This document shows positions 31,046 to 42,293 of a stretch of 64,000 nt of DNA, piece after piece. A program made the position numbers and the translations under genes. Within the stretch, counting starts at the first letter, position 1; each line of letters opens with the position of its first letter. This stretch comes from Erinaceus europaeus (lineage: Eukaryota; Chordata; Mammalia; Eulipotyphla; Erinaceidae), in the NCBI RefSeq assembly GCF_950295315.1, contig NW_026647649.1, positions 1 to 64,000 of the forward strand. The letters run 5' to 3'. The notes below the pieces were generated by a model. It did no database searches. It saw only the letters and a program-made list of their open reading frames with translations, and was not told where the DNA came from.

Positions 31046-31347
31046 GAAGATTATTTTTCTTACCTTTAAAATGTCAGATAATGGAACTACTATAAGTCCT
31101 TCACAGTCAGTATGCCTCTGTGCATCTAGTCAGACTCCTGCTCCTTCAAGCAGAGGCTGGAGGGAGATAGAAATTAGAAGGTGTTACTAGCTTTCAGGAA
31201 GGAACGTATGGTCTCTAAAAAGCTGAACAAAGGGAAAGGAAGCATTTTCTTTTCAGAACCTCCAGAAAGATCAGGGCTGCTGACATCTTGCTATTAGCCC
31301 AGTGAAATTGATTTTGGACTTTTTATCTCCAGAGTTTGAAGAGAGTA

Positions 31348-31796
31348 AAAAAAAAAACCTTTTTTTTTTTTTTTTTGCTCCTGGGTTATTATCACTTGCC
31401 CCCTTTTATATATTTATTTATTTACAGAACATTGCTCAGCTCTGGCTCATGGTGGTGTAGGGGATTGAACCTGGAACTTCTGGGCCTCAGGCATGAGAGT
31501 CTCTTTGCATAACCGTTATGCTATATAGCCACACCTCCAATGTTATTGCTGGGACTTGGTGCCAGCACTATGAATCCACTGCTCCTGGCAGGCATATTTT
31601 TTTTTTTTCATTTTATTTGATAGGACAGAGAGAAATTGAGAGAGGAGGGGGGTTAGATAGGGAGAGAGAAAGACACCTGCAGACCTGCTTTACCACTCAC
31701 CAAGAAGACCCCTTGCAGGTGGGGTGTTGGGGCTTGAACATGGATCCTTGTGCTTCGTACTGTGCACACTTAGCTGGGTGTGCCACCGCCCGGCCC
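31348..31796 (-). mobile_element. SINE-B with 3' module in MLT1 (antisense), split
   Basis: The T-run and module start (TTGCTCCTGGGTTATT) are separated from the remainder (AATGTTATTGCTGGGACTTG to CCGCCCGGCCC) by a SINE-C. TSD TGAAGAGAGTA / TGAAGAGAGCA lies at 31337-31347 and 31797-31807. Confidence 0.87.
31406..31520 (-). mobile_element. SINE-C nested in SINE-B (antisense)
   Basis: TTTACAGAACATTGCTCAGC, GGGATTGAACCTGGAAC and GCATAACCGTTATGCTAT, in the middle of the 3' module of another SINE. Confidence 0.87.
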
Positions 31797-31889
31797 TGAA
31801 GAGAGCAGATTTGTATTATTTCCAAGTCACTAAGTTTGTAATAATTTGTCATAGCAGCAGCAAGAAACAAATACAACACACTCCAGTTT

Positions 31890-32905
31890 CCTTGTGTGGC
31901 TGCATGTGTGGATATAGCCTAACTTGCTTCTTCATTGACCAACTGATGAACATTTGGGTTGTTTCCAAGTTCTGGCTGTTATGAATGAAACCACTATGAA
32001 CACACACGTGTTCATGCACATTTTCTGTATATTTGTGTGGACATATGTTTCCACTTTCTCTTGGGCAAATCCCTAGGACTGGGATTACAAGAAACTTCTG
32101 GACAAGTGACCGTGTTCTTTAGTGTGAGAGATCCAGTTATTCTCCGTCCTTCCCAGCACTTGGCACTGTCAGTCTTTTTAATTTTGGTCATTCTAATGAA
32201 AGTTTAGTGCTGTCTCACTGTGCTTTTAATTACATTTTTCCTGATGACTAATGAAATGATGTTGAACTTTTTTTTCCCCCCATAGGCTTTTTGGCCATCT
32301 GCCTTGCTTCTTTTGTGAAATGTCTGTTTAGTTCTTTTGACCATTAAAAAAAATTGGGTCATTTGTCTTCTGATTATTGAGTTTCAAGAATGTTTTAGAT
32401 GTCCTCTATCAGGTATCTGTCTTCCCAGTGCTTTCTCTTAGACTGGCTTCTGTTTTTATTTTTCATATTGATGTTGTTCAAAGAGTATATGTTTTAAATT
32501 ATGAGCAAAATTTTCTCCTATGGCTCATGCTTTTTGTGTCCTAAGAAATCCTCGAGCCCCCGGCTCCCCACCTGCAAGGGGAGTCGCTTCCCAGGCGGTG
32601 CAGCAGGTCTGCAGGTGTCTGTCTTTCTCTCCCCGTCTCTGTCTTCCCCTCCTCGCTCCGTTTCTCTCTTTCCTATCCAACAACGACGACATCAATGGCA
32701 ACTACGATGATAGCTACAACAACAGTGGAAAGCAGCAAGGGCAACAAAAGGGAAAATATATATATATATAGGAACTCCTTTATTCACCTGAGGCCCCAAA
32801 GATTTCCTTCAAAGTGTTTGAGACGCTTTGTAGTCTTAGTTTTTATATTTAGCTATATGATCTATTTTGAGTTAATCTAGATATAGGATGTGAGGTCAGG
32901 TTTTT
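31890..32905 (-). mobile_element. Old L1M (antisense), split by a SINE
   Basis: TGGGTTGTTTCCAAGTTCTG, ACTCTTGGGCAAATCCC-like segment (CTCTTGGGCAAATCCCTAGG), GTCTTCTGATTATTGAG and GTCCTAAGAAATC run to 32547. L1 resumes with AAGATTTCCTTCAAAGTG and TCTATTTTGAGTTAATC to about 32905. Confidence 0.75.
32548..32771 (+). mobile_element. SINE-A, 5'-truncated, inside L1
   Basis: Begins inside the B-box region (TCGAGCCCCCGGCTCCCC) with no head. Body and CAACGACGACATCAATGGC tail are present, ending in a short (TA)n. Confidence 0.88.
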
Positions 32906-32924
32906 ATGATAAAAGTTATTTTGA

Positions 32925-33126
32925 GGGGCCAGGTGGTGGTGCACCTGGTTAAGCACACACATTACACAAGCAAGGACCCAGGTTCAAATCTCTGGTCCCC
33001 ACCTGCAGGGGGGAGCTTCATGAGTGGTGAAGCAGGGCTGCAGGTGTCTCTGTCTCTTTCCCTCTCTGTCTCCCCCCTCAGTTTCTCTCTGTCTCTATCC
33101 AATAACAAACAAATAAATAAATAAAG
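32925..33126 (+). mobile_element. SINE-B
   Basis: GGGGCCAGGTGGTGGTGCAC head, GGTTCAAATC B box, body, AACAAACAAATAAATAAATA tail. AGTTATTTTGA and AGCTATTTTGC flank it. Confidence 0.9.
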
Positions 33127-33138
33127 TAGAAGCTATTT

Positions 33139-33151
33139 TGCACACACACAC

Positions 33152-33184
<33 letters not shown>

Positions 33185-33188
33185 CACT
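33139..33188. repeat. (CA)n with CG/TG interruptions
   Basis: CACACACG and CACATG variants interrupt the CA run. Confidence 0.93.
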
Positions 33189-33305
33189 TTACACCAGAGT
33201 ATTGAAATGCTCCAGATTATGGTGGTGTTGAGGACTGAACATGGGACTTTTAGTGACTCAAGCATGGAAGTCATTTTGTATAACTATTAATCTATCTCTC
33301 TACCC
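33189..33305 (-). mobile_element. SINE-C (antisense)
   Basis: GAAATGCTCCAGATTATGGT, GACTGAACATGGGAC, GTATAACTATTAATCTATCT. Confidence 0.75.
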
Positions 33306-33485
33306 TTTGGTAATATTTTTGACAGGTTGGGGTAATGAGGTAGTGTTGGTCTCATTAACTAATTAGCTTTGTGTTAGGGTCTGTGTATTTTATGAAGATA
33401 AGATCCAATCCCTACTAGATTTCTCCCCCCCACACACATACGATGACAGACGTACAAATGAACTTTTATTGGCATTAAAAAAAGG

Positions 33486-33683
33486 AGGCCAGAGACCTAG
33501 GTTCAAACCCCCAGTCTCCACTTGCAGGGGGGAAAATTTAGGGACTTCTGGGCGTGTAACTATGGAGTCACTGCAGGGGGAAAGCTTCACAGCAGAGAAG
33601 CAGTGCTGTAGTGTCTCTCCCTTTCCCTCTCTATCTCCCCTACCCTTCTTGGTTTCTGTCTGTATCCAGTAAAATAAAAATGG
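33486..33683 (+). mobile_element. SINE-B, 5'-truncated with internal insertion
   Basis: Starts near the B box (GGTTCAAACCCCC). About 45 bp (AAATTTAGGGACTTCTGGGC ...) lie within the CTTGCAGGGGGGAAA segment, which is partly duplicated (CTGCAGGGGGAAAGCTTC). Confidence 0.7.
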
Positions 33684-34256
33684 AAAAACCCAAAGAGGCC
33701 AGAAAAGCCTCACACAACTTTCTCATGGGGGCAATGCAGAGGAAGGGTATTAGCAGGGTAGCACCGCTGATGGACTTCAAGGACACTGTTCACAAGATGG
33801 TCTATTGAATGGAGCTCTTCAGGGTGTAAAAAAGAACATGGATGGCACCCTCAGAGAGGTGGGAGGCACAGTAGCCCTGCTGGACTAAGTCTCCCAGATG
33901 AGAGACTGTCATCTGGAGGAAATGGAGGACAGCAATGGTGTGGGTAGGGAGTGCTATTCTGGGCCCGGGGAGCTCTGAACTAGTGAGTGGTTGTTGAATA
34001 CAAGTAGCCTTTGCCTTCCCAGTTTTTAAACTCTGGCTGATTGGTGTCCTCTTCCCACTCACTGTGGGACTGGAAGACCTACTGAGAAGAGAGTGAGGGA
34101 GAAGAGGGGCGTCCTGTCCCCGTAGATCTCCAGCCCTGATTCTGTGCCTGGCACCTTGAATCCGGGATCTCTAATCCTCCCACCAGCTTCTCAGCTGCAA
34201 CTTTAGTATTTCTATTTGTGCATATAACAAACAAAAACCAAACAAACAAGACTCAT
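33684..34256. other. Unique sequence
   Basis: No recognised repeat or gene. Confidence 0.4.
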
Positions 34257-34271
34257 AAAGATTGAATGTAT

Positions 34272-34570
34272 TGGGAGTCGGGCGGTAGCACAGCGGATTA
34301 AGCACACGTGGCGCAAAGCGCAGGGACCGGCATAAGGATCCCAGTTCAAGCCTCCGGCTCCCCACGTGCAGGGGAGTTGCTTCACAGGCAGAGAAGCAGG
34401 TCTGCAGGTGTCTATCTTTCTTTCCCCCCTCTCTGTCTTCACCCCTCTCTCCATTTCTTTCTGTCCTATCCAACAAAGATAACAACAATAATAACTACAA
34501 CAATAAAACAACAAGGGCAACAAAAGGGAATAAATAAATAAATATTAAAAAAAAGCTAAACATAAAAAAA
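34272..34570 (+). mobile_element. SINE-A, with TSD
   Basis: GGGAGTCGGGCGGTAGCACA head, near-complete tail with AATAAATAAATA. AAAGATTGAATGTAT (34257-34271) and AAAGATTGAATGCAT (34571-34585) flank it. Confidence 0.95.
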
Positions 34571-34585
34571 AAAGATTGAATGCAT

Positions 34586-35239
34586 CACCTAGAGTCAGGT
34601 GGTAGCCCAGCTGGCTGGCCCTGGGGCTTCTGCAGGCTTCCCCCTTAGGGCCATGAGAGAATTACATCTCTGAAGAAGGCAGGCGGCACATGGACAGGAA
34701 AGGGATGGCTACCAGGGGGAAGTGAGGACTCCACGCTTGTAAGTGGGTTTGTTCTGAGTTAGCAAAACAAACAAACAAAAAAAACCTCTTTGTGCTGTGG
34801 GCCTGGCTGTGGCTGACTGGCTGCGTGGTCAGGGTTTGCAAAGCACCCACAGAGCCGTTTGCTAGAAGGGCTTTAAAAGCTGCAAGCTCTCAGCACTTTC
34901 CATCAGTTGAGTTTTCCCCCTCCAGATGGAATCCTGTCAGGGTTTTACGGGCTTATATGTTTCCAGAGTGGACCCCCCACATCCCACCTTCCACCCCCCC
35001 CCCACCTGAGCTCACTGCTTTGCCTCTCACGTTATCACCAAATGTCTCCCCAGGAAAAAATTCATCACCAGCCATGACTCTCAGGCCCCCGAATTTCCCT
35101 TCATACTGTTTTAAGCCCCCAGAATTCTTTGAGAAGTGAGTTGAACCTACTGGAGGCAAAGGAATGCCAGGACCTTGTCTTGGTTGCACACTGGATGCCT
35201 CATTCACTTTCAGGGCTCATGCATTTTAAACCAGTTATG
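34586..35239. other. Unique sequence
   Basis: Starts with a short SINE-B head-like piece (GAGTCAGGTGGTAGCCCAGC near 34592). The rest is unassigned GC-rich sequence. Confidence 0.4.
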
Positions 35240-35585
35240 TATTTTTTTATATTTTTATTTATTTTCCCTTTTGTTGCCCTTTTTTATTGTTGTTGTATTG
35301 TTTATGTTGTTTTATTGTTGTAGGGTTAGGGTTATAGTTATTATCTTGTAGTTATTATTATTGTTGTTTTATTGATTTCATCATTGTTGGACAGGACAGA
35401 GAAAAATGGAGAGAGAAGGGCAAGACAGAGGGGGGAGAGAAAGACAGACACCTGCAGACCTGCTTCACCGCCAGTGAAGCGACTCCCCTGCAGGTGGGGA
35501 GCCGGGGGCTCGAACCGGGATCCTTATGCCGGTCCTTGTGCTTTGTGCCACATGTGCTTAACCTGCTGTGCTATCGCCCGACCCC
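35240..35585 (-). mobile_element. SINE-A (antisense), expanded tail
   Basis: Clear head complement (CGAACCGGGATCC, CTATCGCCCGACCCCC). The tail region is longer than usual and has TAGGGTTAGGGTTA at 35321-35334. Confidence 0.92.
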
Positions 35586-35595
35586 CACCAGGTTA

Positions 35596-35718
35596 CTTAT
35601 TAACAAATGAGAGCATGCCAGAGTATCACTCTGGCATGTGCAGTGCCAGGGATCAAACTCAGGACCTTGCTCTTGAGGATCCAACGCTTTATACACTGTG
35701 CCACCTCCCAGGCTGCCT
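35596..35718 (-). mobile_element. SINE-C-like (antisense)
   Basis: GTATCACTCTGGCATGTGCA, AGGGATCAAACTCAGGAC, and head-like end GTGCCACCTCCCAGGC. Confidence 0.65.
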
Positions 35719-36911
35719 CGACTCTGTATTTCAAAGCACTTTCAAAAGAGCCCCTGAAAAAATAGGGACACCATGGAGGGGATGAATGGGAAAAGAGGCA
35801 GAAAGTTCCTGTGGTGCCCAACTCTACCCCATGCCCTGTGAGGCCCCCGGTCACTTGCAGGAATCTGTGTCCTGAGGCTCCGCACAGGGAGTCCGGCCTG
35901 TTTGCCTGTGGAAACTTGTTTCTCACGCTTTGTTTGGTCACCATGGACCCCCACTGCCTGCTGTCTCCTCACAACTCACCGGCAAACAGAGATGGGCCCA
36001 GCCCCGACTGTCCAGTCTCATGGACGGCACTGCACGCTCTTCTTCCTCAGCAGAGATGGACCCCCCACAGCTTGCATTTAAAGGGCCCTCACCCCACTGC
36101 CTGAGAGTTCCCTTCCCAGCCCCCAGCCCCAGCCCCAGCTAGCAGGTGGAGCGTCCCCTGCCCATGTGAGCGCTCCTGCGGGCAGCCGTGGATGACTTCA
36201 TGGGAAGTGTTGTGGGGAGGTTCCCCTCGCCTCCACCTCATTTCTCTACTTGCCAAGGATGATGCCTCCAGGTTCCTCCCAGCTCCCCAAATACCAGCCC
36301 TGCCTCCTGGCCCTGCCAGAAATGCTTAGCACATTAGCGGGTTTAGCTGCTGTAGTCACAGTCACTCAGAAGGCTGCAGAGGCACATGGACTTCATTCTG
36401 GAATCCCTTCCAGCTGCTTGCTGTTTTGACAACACGGGGTGGCACCGTTACCAGGTAGAAGCGGCTGGTCCGGGCCGTGGGGGGCAGGGAGAAGGCAAGG
36501 AGGGCTGGAGGCCACAAGTGCAGCAGGAAAGGGACCGAGAGACACATCAGAGTGGCCCCTCCCCAGGCTCCCTGGCTGGTCTCCCTTCATGCCTTCAGGA
36601 GCTTTCTTGAGGCAGAACTTGGAGGCTAGCAGCTTATTTCCAGTTGCATCAGTGCAGTGGTTTCTGCTTGCCAGGAAGGCAAGATGCTCCCAGAAGTCAG
36701 AAGGCAGCAAAACAGAGGGAAACAAACCCAGCAAAAACCTTGAGTGCTGGGGATCTATCTTGCTGCATTTGCTTTCCCTCCCCCTGTAGCTCAGTGCTAA
36801 GGACAGGTCACCAGCCCTTCAGGACTCCCTGTTCTGATCTGCACAGTTGAATAACCCCTTTCCAAGCTCAGTCTAAGACTGGGGGTGGGGGAGTGTCTAT
36901 GAGAGTCTGTT
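35719..36911. other. 1.2-kb repeat-poor GC-rich block
   Basis: No SINE, L1 or LTR words are seen. A short (AGCCCC)n run lies at 36117-36137. Open frames of up to about 115 codons overlap on both strands, but none shows a domain. It may contain conserved non-coding sequence; nothing proves it. Confidence 0.4.
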
Positions 36912-36914
36912 ATG

Positions 36915-36940
<26 letters not shown>
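36912..36940. repeat. (TA)n microsatellite
   Basis: About 13 TA units. Confidence 0.95.
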
Positions 36941-36950
<10 letters not shown>

Positions 36951-37220
36951 GCCTCCAGTTGCTGGGGCTTGGTGCTTGCACTATAAATTCATTGCTCCTG
37001 GCAGCCACTCCCCCCTGCACCCCCACCTCCCAACCCCCCACCCCACCCACTTTATTCGATAAGACAGAGAGAAATTGAGAAGGGAGAGGCGGTAGAGAGA
37101 AAGAGAGACACGTGCAGACCTGCTTCGTCACTCATGGACCCACTGCAGCCAGCACCCCAGCCCAGGTTCTTGTGCAAAGTACTATGTGTGCTTAACTGGG
37201 TGCGCCACCACCCGGCCCCC
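36941..37220 (-). mobile_element. SINE-B with 3' module (antisense)
   Basis: TTGCCTCCAGTTGCTGGGGC (module complement), an expanded C-rich linker, TTTATTCGATAAGACAGAG, and head end GCGCCACCACCCGGCCCC. Confidence 0.87.
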
Positions 37221-37584
37221 CAGGAGCCTGCTGGTTTAAGTGCTTTGAAAACTGTACCGTGACAAAGCCTTTGCCTTTCTGTGATCTCCGGGAAGGGAAG
37301 ACAGTCTGTTTCCCCGTCCTGTGGCTTCCAGGCCTTGCATCACTCCCAGCAGGCCGAGTCATTTAGAGAGAACACCAGGGCCTACTCCAGCACCATAGCG
37401 CCTCTCACTTGGTGTCAGGGCCTGACCCTGGGTGCAACACATGGGAAACCCTCCCCGATACACTCTCTCTTAGGCCCAGGGCTATGCCTTCTGTGTTCAT
37501 GCATTCCTCCAGGATGTCTGATCTGTTGAATAGAAAAGCAAACCGATGACCGTCTGGAAGCTTCTGAGTCTCCCCATGGCGACC
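37221..37584. other. Unique sequence
   Basis: No recognised repeat or gene. Confidence 0.4.
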
Positions 37585-38185
37585 AGTGAGGTAAAGTCAG
37601 GCTCTGGGTGTTCAGATTTTTGGGCTGGTGTTACCACGTGCTGCAGGCCAGGTGGCTTAACCTGCAGGAACTGGTCTTCTCACAGTTCTGGAGGTCTTAG
37701 TCTCAAGATCAAGGCGCTGGTTCCTTCAGAGAAGGAGCTGGTTTGGGCTGGTTCCTTCAGAGAGCTATGAGAGAGAACCTTTTCCAGGCCTCTTCAGACT
37801 TCTGGTAGCTTTCTGGCACCATTTGGTGATTCTTGGCTTATGGAAGTTTCACCCTGATCTCTGCCTTCTCACATGATGTCAGCTTGTATGCACATGTCTG
37901 TCTAAATTCCCACCTTAATGACCTCATTTTACCTAATTCCATCTTCTTTTCCTTTCTTTTAACTATTTCTGATTATCTTTATTTATTTATTGAATAGAGA
38001 CAGTCAGAAATCAAGAGGGAGGGGTGACAGAGAGACCAGAGAGACACCTGCAGCCTTGCTTCACTACTTGTAAAGCTTTCCTCCTGCAGATGGGGACTGG
38101 GGGCTTGAACCCAGATCCTTGCACACTCTAATGTGAACACTTAACCAGGTGCGCCACCACCTGGCTCTCTAATTCCATCTTTAAT
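37585..38185 (-). mobile_element. MLT1/MST-like MaLR LTR (antisense), split near its end
   Basis: TGTTACCACGTGCTGCAGGC, GTGGCTTAACCTGCAGG, CTCACAGTTCTGGAGGTCTT and CACCTTAATGACCTCATTTT match the complement of a MaLR LTR. GGTTCCTTCAGAGA is locally duplicated. A SINE-B splits the last bases. Confidence 0.72.
37946..38168 (-). mobile_element. SINE-B in MaLR LTR (antisense), with TSD
   Basis: Full antisense SINE-B. CTAATTCCATCTT occurs at 37933-37945 and 38169-38181, a perfect 13-bp TSD. Confidence 0.93.
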
Positions 38186-38377
38186 GAATATTTTTAAATA
38201 AGTTGGGCAGGGGCCTTCTGAGCCCATGAGTCAGCCGAGGATATGGAAGGCCTGCTCTTCACAGCCTCGTAGGAGTCATAAGACGTGGGAGCTGGATTGT
38301 AACCCACTTGAAGAGGAACCTGCGGTGGCCTCAGAGGTTGGGATGGTGTCTGACACCCAGCAGCAGGGGCTTAGCAA

Positions 38378-38440
38378 ACTTTTTGTTTTTGGCCTCTGGA
38401 GTTTTCATTGGGCTTCTGCCCCTGCATAGTTCTGCTCTTG
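38378..38440 (-). mobile_element. SINE 3' module fragment (antisense)
   Basis: TTTTTGGCCTCTGGAGTTTT ... CTTCTGCCCCTGCATAG resembles the complement of the 3' module, cut off by the (TC)n run on its right. Confidence 0.55.
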
Positions 38441-38479
<39 letters not shown>

Positions 38480-38512
38480 CCTCTCTCTCTCTCTCTCACT
38501 CTCTCTCTCTCC
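38440..38512. repeat. (TC)n microsatellite
   Basis: About 35 TC units with a few CC/CA interruptions. Confidence 0.95.
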
Positions 38513-38517
38513 TCTTC

Positions 38518-38789
38518 TTTAATTTTTTTTATTATTTATTTTTTTTGCCCTTGTTGTAGTTATTATTGTTGTTATTATTGATGTCGTCATTGTTGGACAG
38601 GACAGAGAGAAATGGAGAGAGAAGGGGAAGACAGGGGGAGAGAAAGACAGACACCTGCAGACCTGCTTCACCGCCTGTGAAGTGACTCCCCTGCAGGTGG
38701 GGAGCCGGGGGCTCGAACCAGGATCCTTACGCCGGTCCTTGCACTTTGCACCACGTGCACTTAACCTGCTATGCTACCACTCGACTCTC
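38518..38789 (-). mobile_element. SINE-A (antisense)
   Basis: TTTTGCCCTTGTTGTAG, GATGTCGTCATTGTTGG, body, CGAACCAGGATCC, head end CTACCACTCGACTC. Confidence 0.9.
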
Positions 38790-38799
38790 TATCTCTCTC

Positions 38800-38925
38800 C
38801 TCTTTTAAGCTTCATGAATGGCGAAGCAGAGCTGCAGGTATCTCTTTTTTCCCCTCTTCTATCTCCCCCTTCCCTCTTGATTTCTCTGTTTCTATTTAAA
38901 TAAATAAATAAATAAATATTTTAAA
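38800..38925 (+). mobile_element. SINE-B 3' half
   Basis: Starts within the body (AAGCTTCATGAATGGCGAAG), ends with TTCTATTTAAATAAATAAAT. The head is missing; the SINE-A on its left may have replaced it. Confidence 0.72.
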
Positions 38926-38934
38926 AGATTAAAA

Positions 38935-39105
38935 AAATAAAGAGAGGGATAGAGAAACACAGGCAGAAGCTGAGACACTGTGCCACTGCCTCACCCATTA
39001 TGAACCTACCCCCATGAAAGCATTTCCAAGTGGTGACCAGGGACTTGGTACCTGGTCCTTGAACATGGCAAGGTTTGCACTCTACTGGGTGAACCACCTC
39101 GGGCT
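38935..39105 (-). mobile_element. SINE-B, diverged (antisense)
   Basis: GAGAGGGATAGAGAAACAC, GCCTCACCCATTATG, GACCAGGGACTTGGTACC and head end GAACCACCTCGGGCTCC. Confidence 0.6.
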
Positions 39106-39179
39106 CCATGAATATCTTCTCACTGAACGAATATTGGAGCTGAAAGGCATCATCAAGTTAAGCTGGTTTATAAAGAACA

Positions 39180-39295
39180 GCTGGGCAATCAGAGGTTCAG
39201 AGAGGTGAAACCATTGGCCTGAGTTTGCATGGCATAGAGCTGGTGTAGTTGAGGCTGGAACTTGAATTAACCAGAGTCTTTCTGAACTTTGAGGG
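39180..39295 (-). mobile_element. MIR fragment (antisense)
   Basis: CAATCAGAGGTTCAGAGAGG, GAGCTGGTGTAGTTGAGGC and CTTGAATTAACCAGAGTC follow the complement of the MIR core (AGAGGTTAAGT...ACACAGCTAG...GAGCTGGGATT). Confidence 0.55.
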
Positions 39296-41119
39296 TTGTT
39301 CAAATCAATATAGCTTCCAAAACACGTAGCCTGCAAACCCAGACACCTGTGACTGGTTCCCTGGTGGGAGAAGCTGTTCAGACCCCACTTTCTGGGTGCA
39401 GTCTCTGAGATCTGGAGAGAAGCAGAACAGTCAATACAGCTTTTTTTTTTCCCCTCCCAGAAGAGACAGTGTCCCTGAAAACACTGGCATGATTTCTGGC
39501 CTAACATTCTAAACACTACCTCATCCTAAAAGTCTATAGTGAACTATTTTCACACACTATTAAAATTTTAATTTAGAAAACTCCTGTCCTTGGAATGCAG
39601 AAGACACCAGGCATTTTATAGCCTACAGATTGAGCTAGTGACTGGAGCTCTCTGGCCAGTGCCCATGGGAACCTCACCCAGCGGGATCTGAGGTGAAATT
39701 TGACCAGAGTAATGACTTCTACTATTTGACTTCAAAATGTCTTATCTGTCTTCAGTGTTCACCTAACTTGAGTTTCTTCTTCGTCTCTGCCCTCCTCTTC
39801 ACCAAGCAGGACATTTTGATGCTGGGGTGGTGGTGGTGGAAAACCAGAACAATTGATGAGTGTACCAGGCAGCCAGGCAGCCCTAAAATTGACCTTCTTC
39901 CTGTCGCTCTCCTACCCTGACCATTTCTGACCCCCACCCCCTTCCCAGACCTCCCCTTCATCTTTGATCCTCCCCTTTCCCAAGTTTTTGCTGTCCCAGA
40001 CCTTTCCCCTACTCCCAGCCCCCACAGGCAACCTCTCCTTCATCTTTGAGCTTATCTTTTCTCATCCCAGAGGCCAGGGTGAGGTGACCTCAGGGAGGGA
40101 GGGACTGTATCTGTTTCTCACATTACCTGATGTTTTTTTTTTCTTCCCCCAAAGCTGAAAGTTTAGTGGTTTGTTTTTTAAGCATTGTCAAAAGGCCCTC
40201 TGTCAAAACTCGCCAAGTCAAAGGGGCAGGATCAAAGCGAGGTTGGAATCAATACCAAGCACCCTTTCTAGCCTGTTAGTCAGAAAAGCAGCCTCTGTGA
40301 CATCTTGAGCATGCATCAGTCACTTTCCCTCCTGCTTTCTTGTCAACCCCCCACAAAGATGGAGACAGGCATTTTAGTCCTTACTGTTGGGAAAACAGGA
40401 AAAAAAAGTATCTTAAGGAGTTTTCTCAAGAACAGAGAGAGTAAGGCAGTCACAAAATTTCTGAGTGACACAGACTCATTTCACGTGTCCTTGAAGAGAT
40501 GAACTATTTATGTGAACATCCCTGGGTGTCCAGCCTGTGAGCCTACTTGGACATTTTAATGTGGTAACAGTGGCCTGTGAAATGCCTAGGGCTAGAGAAT
40601 TTTAGCTCCTCTACCCAGCCTGCTGGCAGGCAAGTCTCTCAGACCATGCTAGAAATAAACTTGGAGATAGTTTTCCAGAGGGGGCTGCATTTCTTGAGGA
40701 ATGGTTAAATTGCTCAAGATTAAATTCCTCTGGGATTTCACTGCATTTCAGCAAATATTTAGACACTGGGCAGTCTTGGGACTAAAGAGTGATCTGTCTC
40801 TTCATGTTCTGCAGGGGCTCACAACTCTGGGAGCCTGACAGGATGGACTCTAACAGGAACGCAACAAGTGCTAAGGGAGAGTGGGCCAGTGGATGGAAGG
40901 GCTGACACACAAAATCAGGACACAATTCAGAATTCCCGTGGTTCCCTGCCCACTGTCTAACAGTGTAGACGTGAAGTGTGCAGGTCTATGTACATGCGGA
41001 TATCTTTGTAAACAGATGACTGCAAATTAGAGTATCTACCCAGTTCAGAATTGCATATGTACTTTCTCTGGTGATTTTCTTGATATTATTTTCTTTCTTT
41101 AGCTATGGTGCCATTAGGG
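39296..41119. other. 1.8-kb unique block
   Basis: No lineage-specific SINE is seen across this interval, unusual for the window. (GGT)n occurs at 39825-39838. Open frames are short. It could hold conserved non-coding elements, but I cannot show conservation. Confidence 0.4.
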
Positions 41120-41735
41120 GCCTTTAAAATTTTTAATTTTATTAGTGACTTAATATTGATTTACAAAATTATGAGATAGCAGGGGTGTAATTCTGCACTG
41201 TTCCCACCACCAGAGTTCTGAATCCCCATCCTCCCCACTGGAAGCTACAGCAGTTCTCTCAAGGTTGCAGATATGGGTCACCTATTATTTCTACAACTAC
41301 CTGTCTCTATTTGTCTATATTTGCCCATTCCCCCCTCCCCGGTCCTATCTTCTCTTCCTTTTCAAGTCACACATACACCTATTACTACTTCTGAACATCC
41401 TTCCTTTTTCCTCTTCTCTCTCCGGGTCCTGATGAAATTGGAGTTCAGAGCCCTCTGGTCATCTTCCCCTAACATTTCTCCTCCTCTGGAAGTCTGGATC
41501 AAAATTATTTTGGGGGTGCAGGAGGTGGGAGGTCTGGCTTCTGTCACTGCTTCTCCACTGGACATGGATGTTGGCAGGTGTATCCACACCCTTAGCCTGT
41601 TTCTGTCTTTCCCTGGTGAGGTATGGGCTGCGGACAGGTGAGGTTCTGGGTCACACTGGTGAGGTCATCTGCCCAGGGAAGTCAGGATGGCGTCCTGGTA
41701 GCGTCTGCGACTTGGTGGGCTTGCTTGTTTATCAG
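41120..41735 (-). mobile_element. L1 3' UTR, type 1 (antisense)
   Basis: Starts at its own 3' end (TTTTATTAGTGACTTAATAT), then CCCACCACCAGAGTTCTGAA, GGTCTGGCTTCTGTCACTGC and TCTGCCCAGGGAAGTCAGGA. The most continuous type-1 copy in the window. Confidence 0.75.
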
Positions 41736-42149
41736 CTTCTCAGAGTTACCACTAGCTTGCAGGCTTTCAGTGTTGTTCCTGGAGTGGGTCAGTAAACACA
41801 CTACTAGCATTCTTCTTCTTTTTTTGCTTATATTTTTATACTTTATTGTGTACCCCATAGTACAATTCATTTCCTCTGTTATTACTGTAGTATAATACAC
41901 AGTACATTATTGAATAAACACTTCAAAGTATACGTAAATGTTATAAATGACACAGATGACCTTAAACTGTCTCCGGGTGATTGACAGACTCACTGCTGGT
42001 GCAGCACGTCAGGCCTGGGTGACACCTCTGCCAGGCAGCTCCTGGTTCTTCACAGATTTGTTTGTCCAGTGAGTTTCAGGAAGGGACCTTGGTCACCGAA
42101 GATGGACTGCAGTACATTAATAAATACAAATTATGTGGTGATTATCTAT
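41736..42149. other. Unassigned sequence
   Basis: Left 70 bp may still be L1-like. 41815-41960 is AT-rich; the rest is unique. Confidence 0.35.
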
Positions 42150-42293
42150 TTTTTAAAAGATTGTATTTATTTATTAATGAGAATGGAAGAAAGAGAGGAA
42201 GCACCAGACATCACTCTGGCCTCTGTGCTGCTGGGGATTGAACTCGGGGCCTCATGCACTGAAAGTCCGATGCTTTATTCACTGTACTATCTA
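42150..42293 (-). mobile_element. SINE-C (antisense)
   Basis: TTTATTTATTAATGAGAATG, GCTGGGGATTGAACTCGGGG, CTTTATTCACTGTACTATCT. Confidence 0.75.

Larger units (their letters stand above)
31240..31877 (+). mobile_element. MLT1/MaLR LTR 3' part (sense), split by SINEs
   Basis: AGAACCTCCAGAAAGATCAG, GCTGACATCTTGCTATTAGC and GATTTTGGACTTTTTATCTC lead up to 31347. AAGTCACTAAGTTTGTAATA and CATAGCAGCAGCAAGAAAC finish it after 31797. Old non-coding LTR relic. Confidence 0.75.

Noticed and set aside
35321..35334. Telomere-like TAGGGTTAGGGTTA
   Set aside because: Only two units, within the variable tail of a SINE-A; no interstitial telomeric array.
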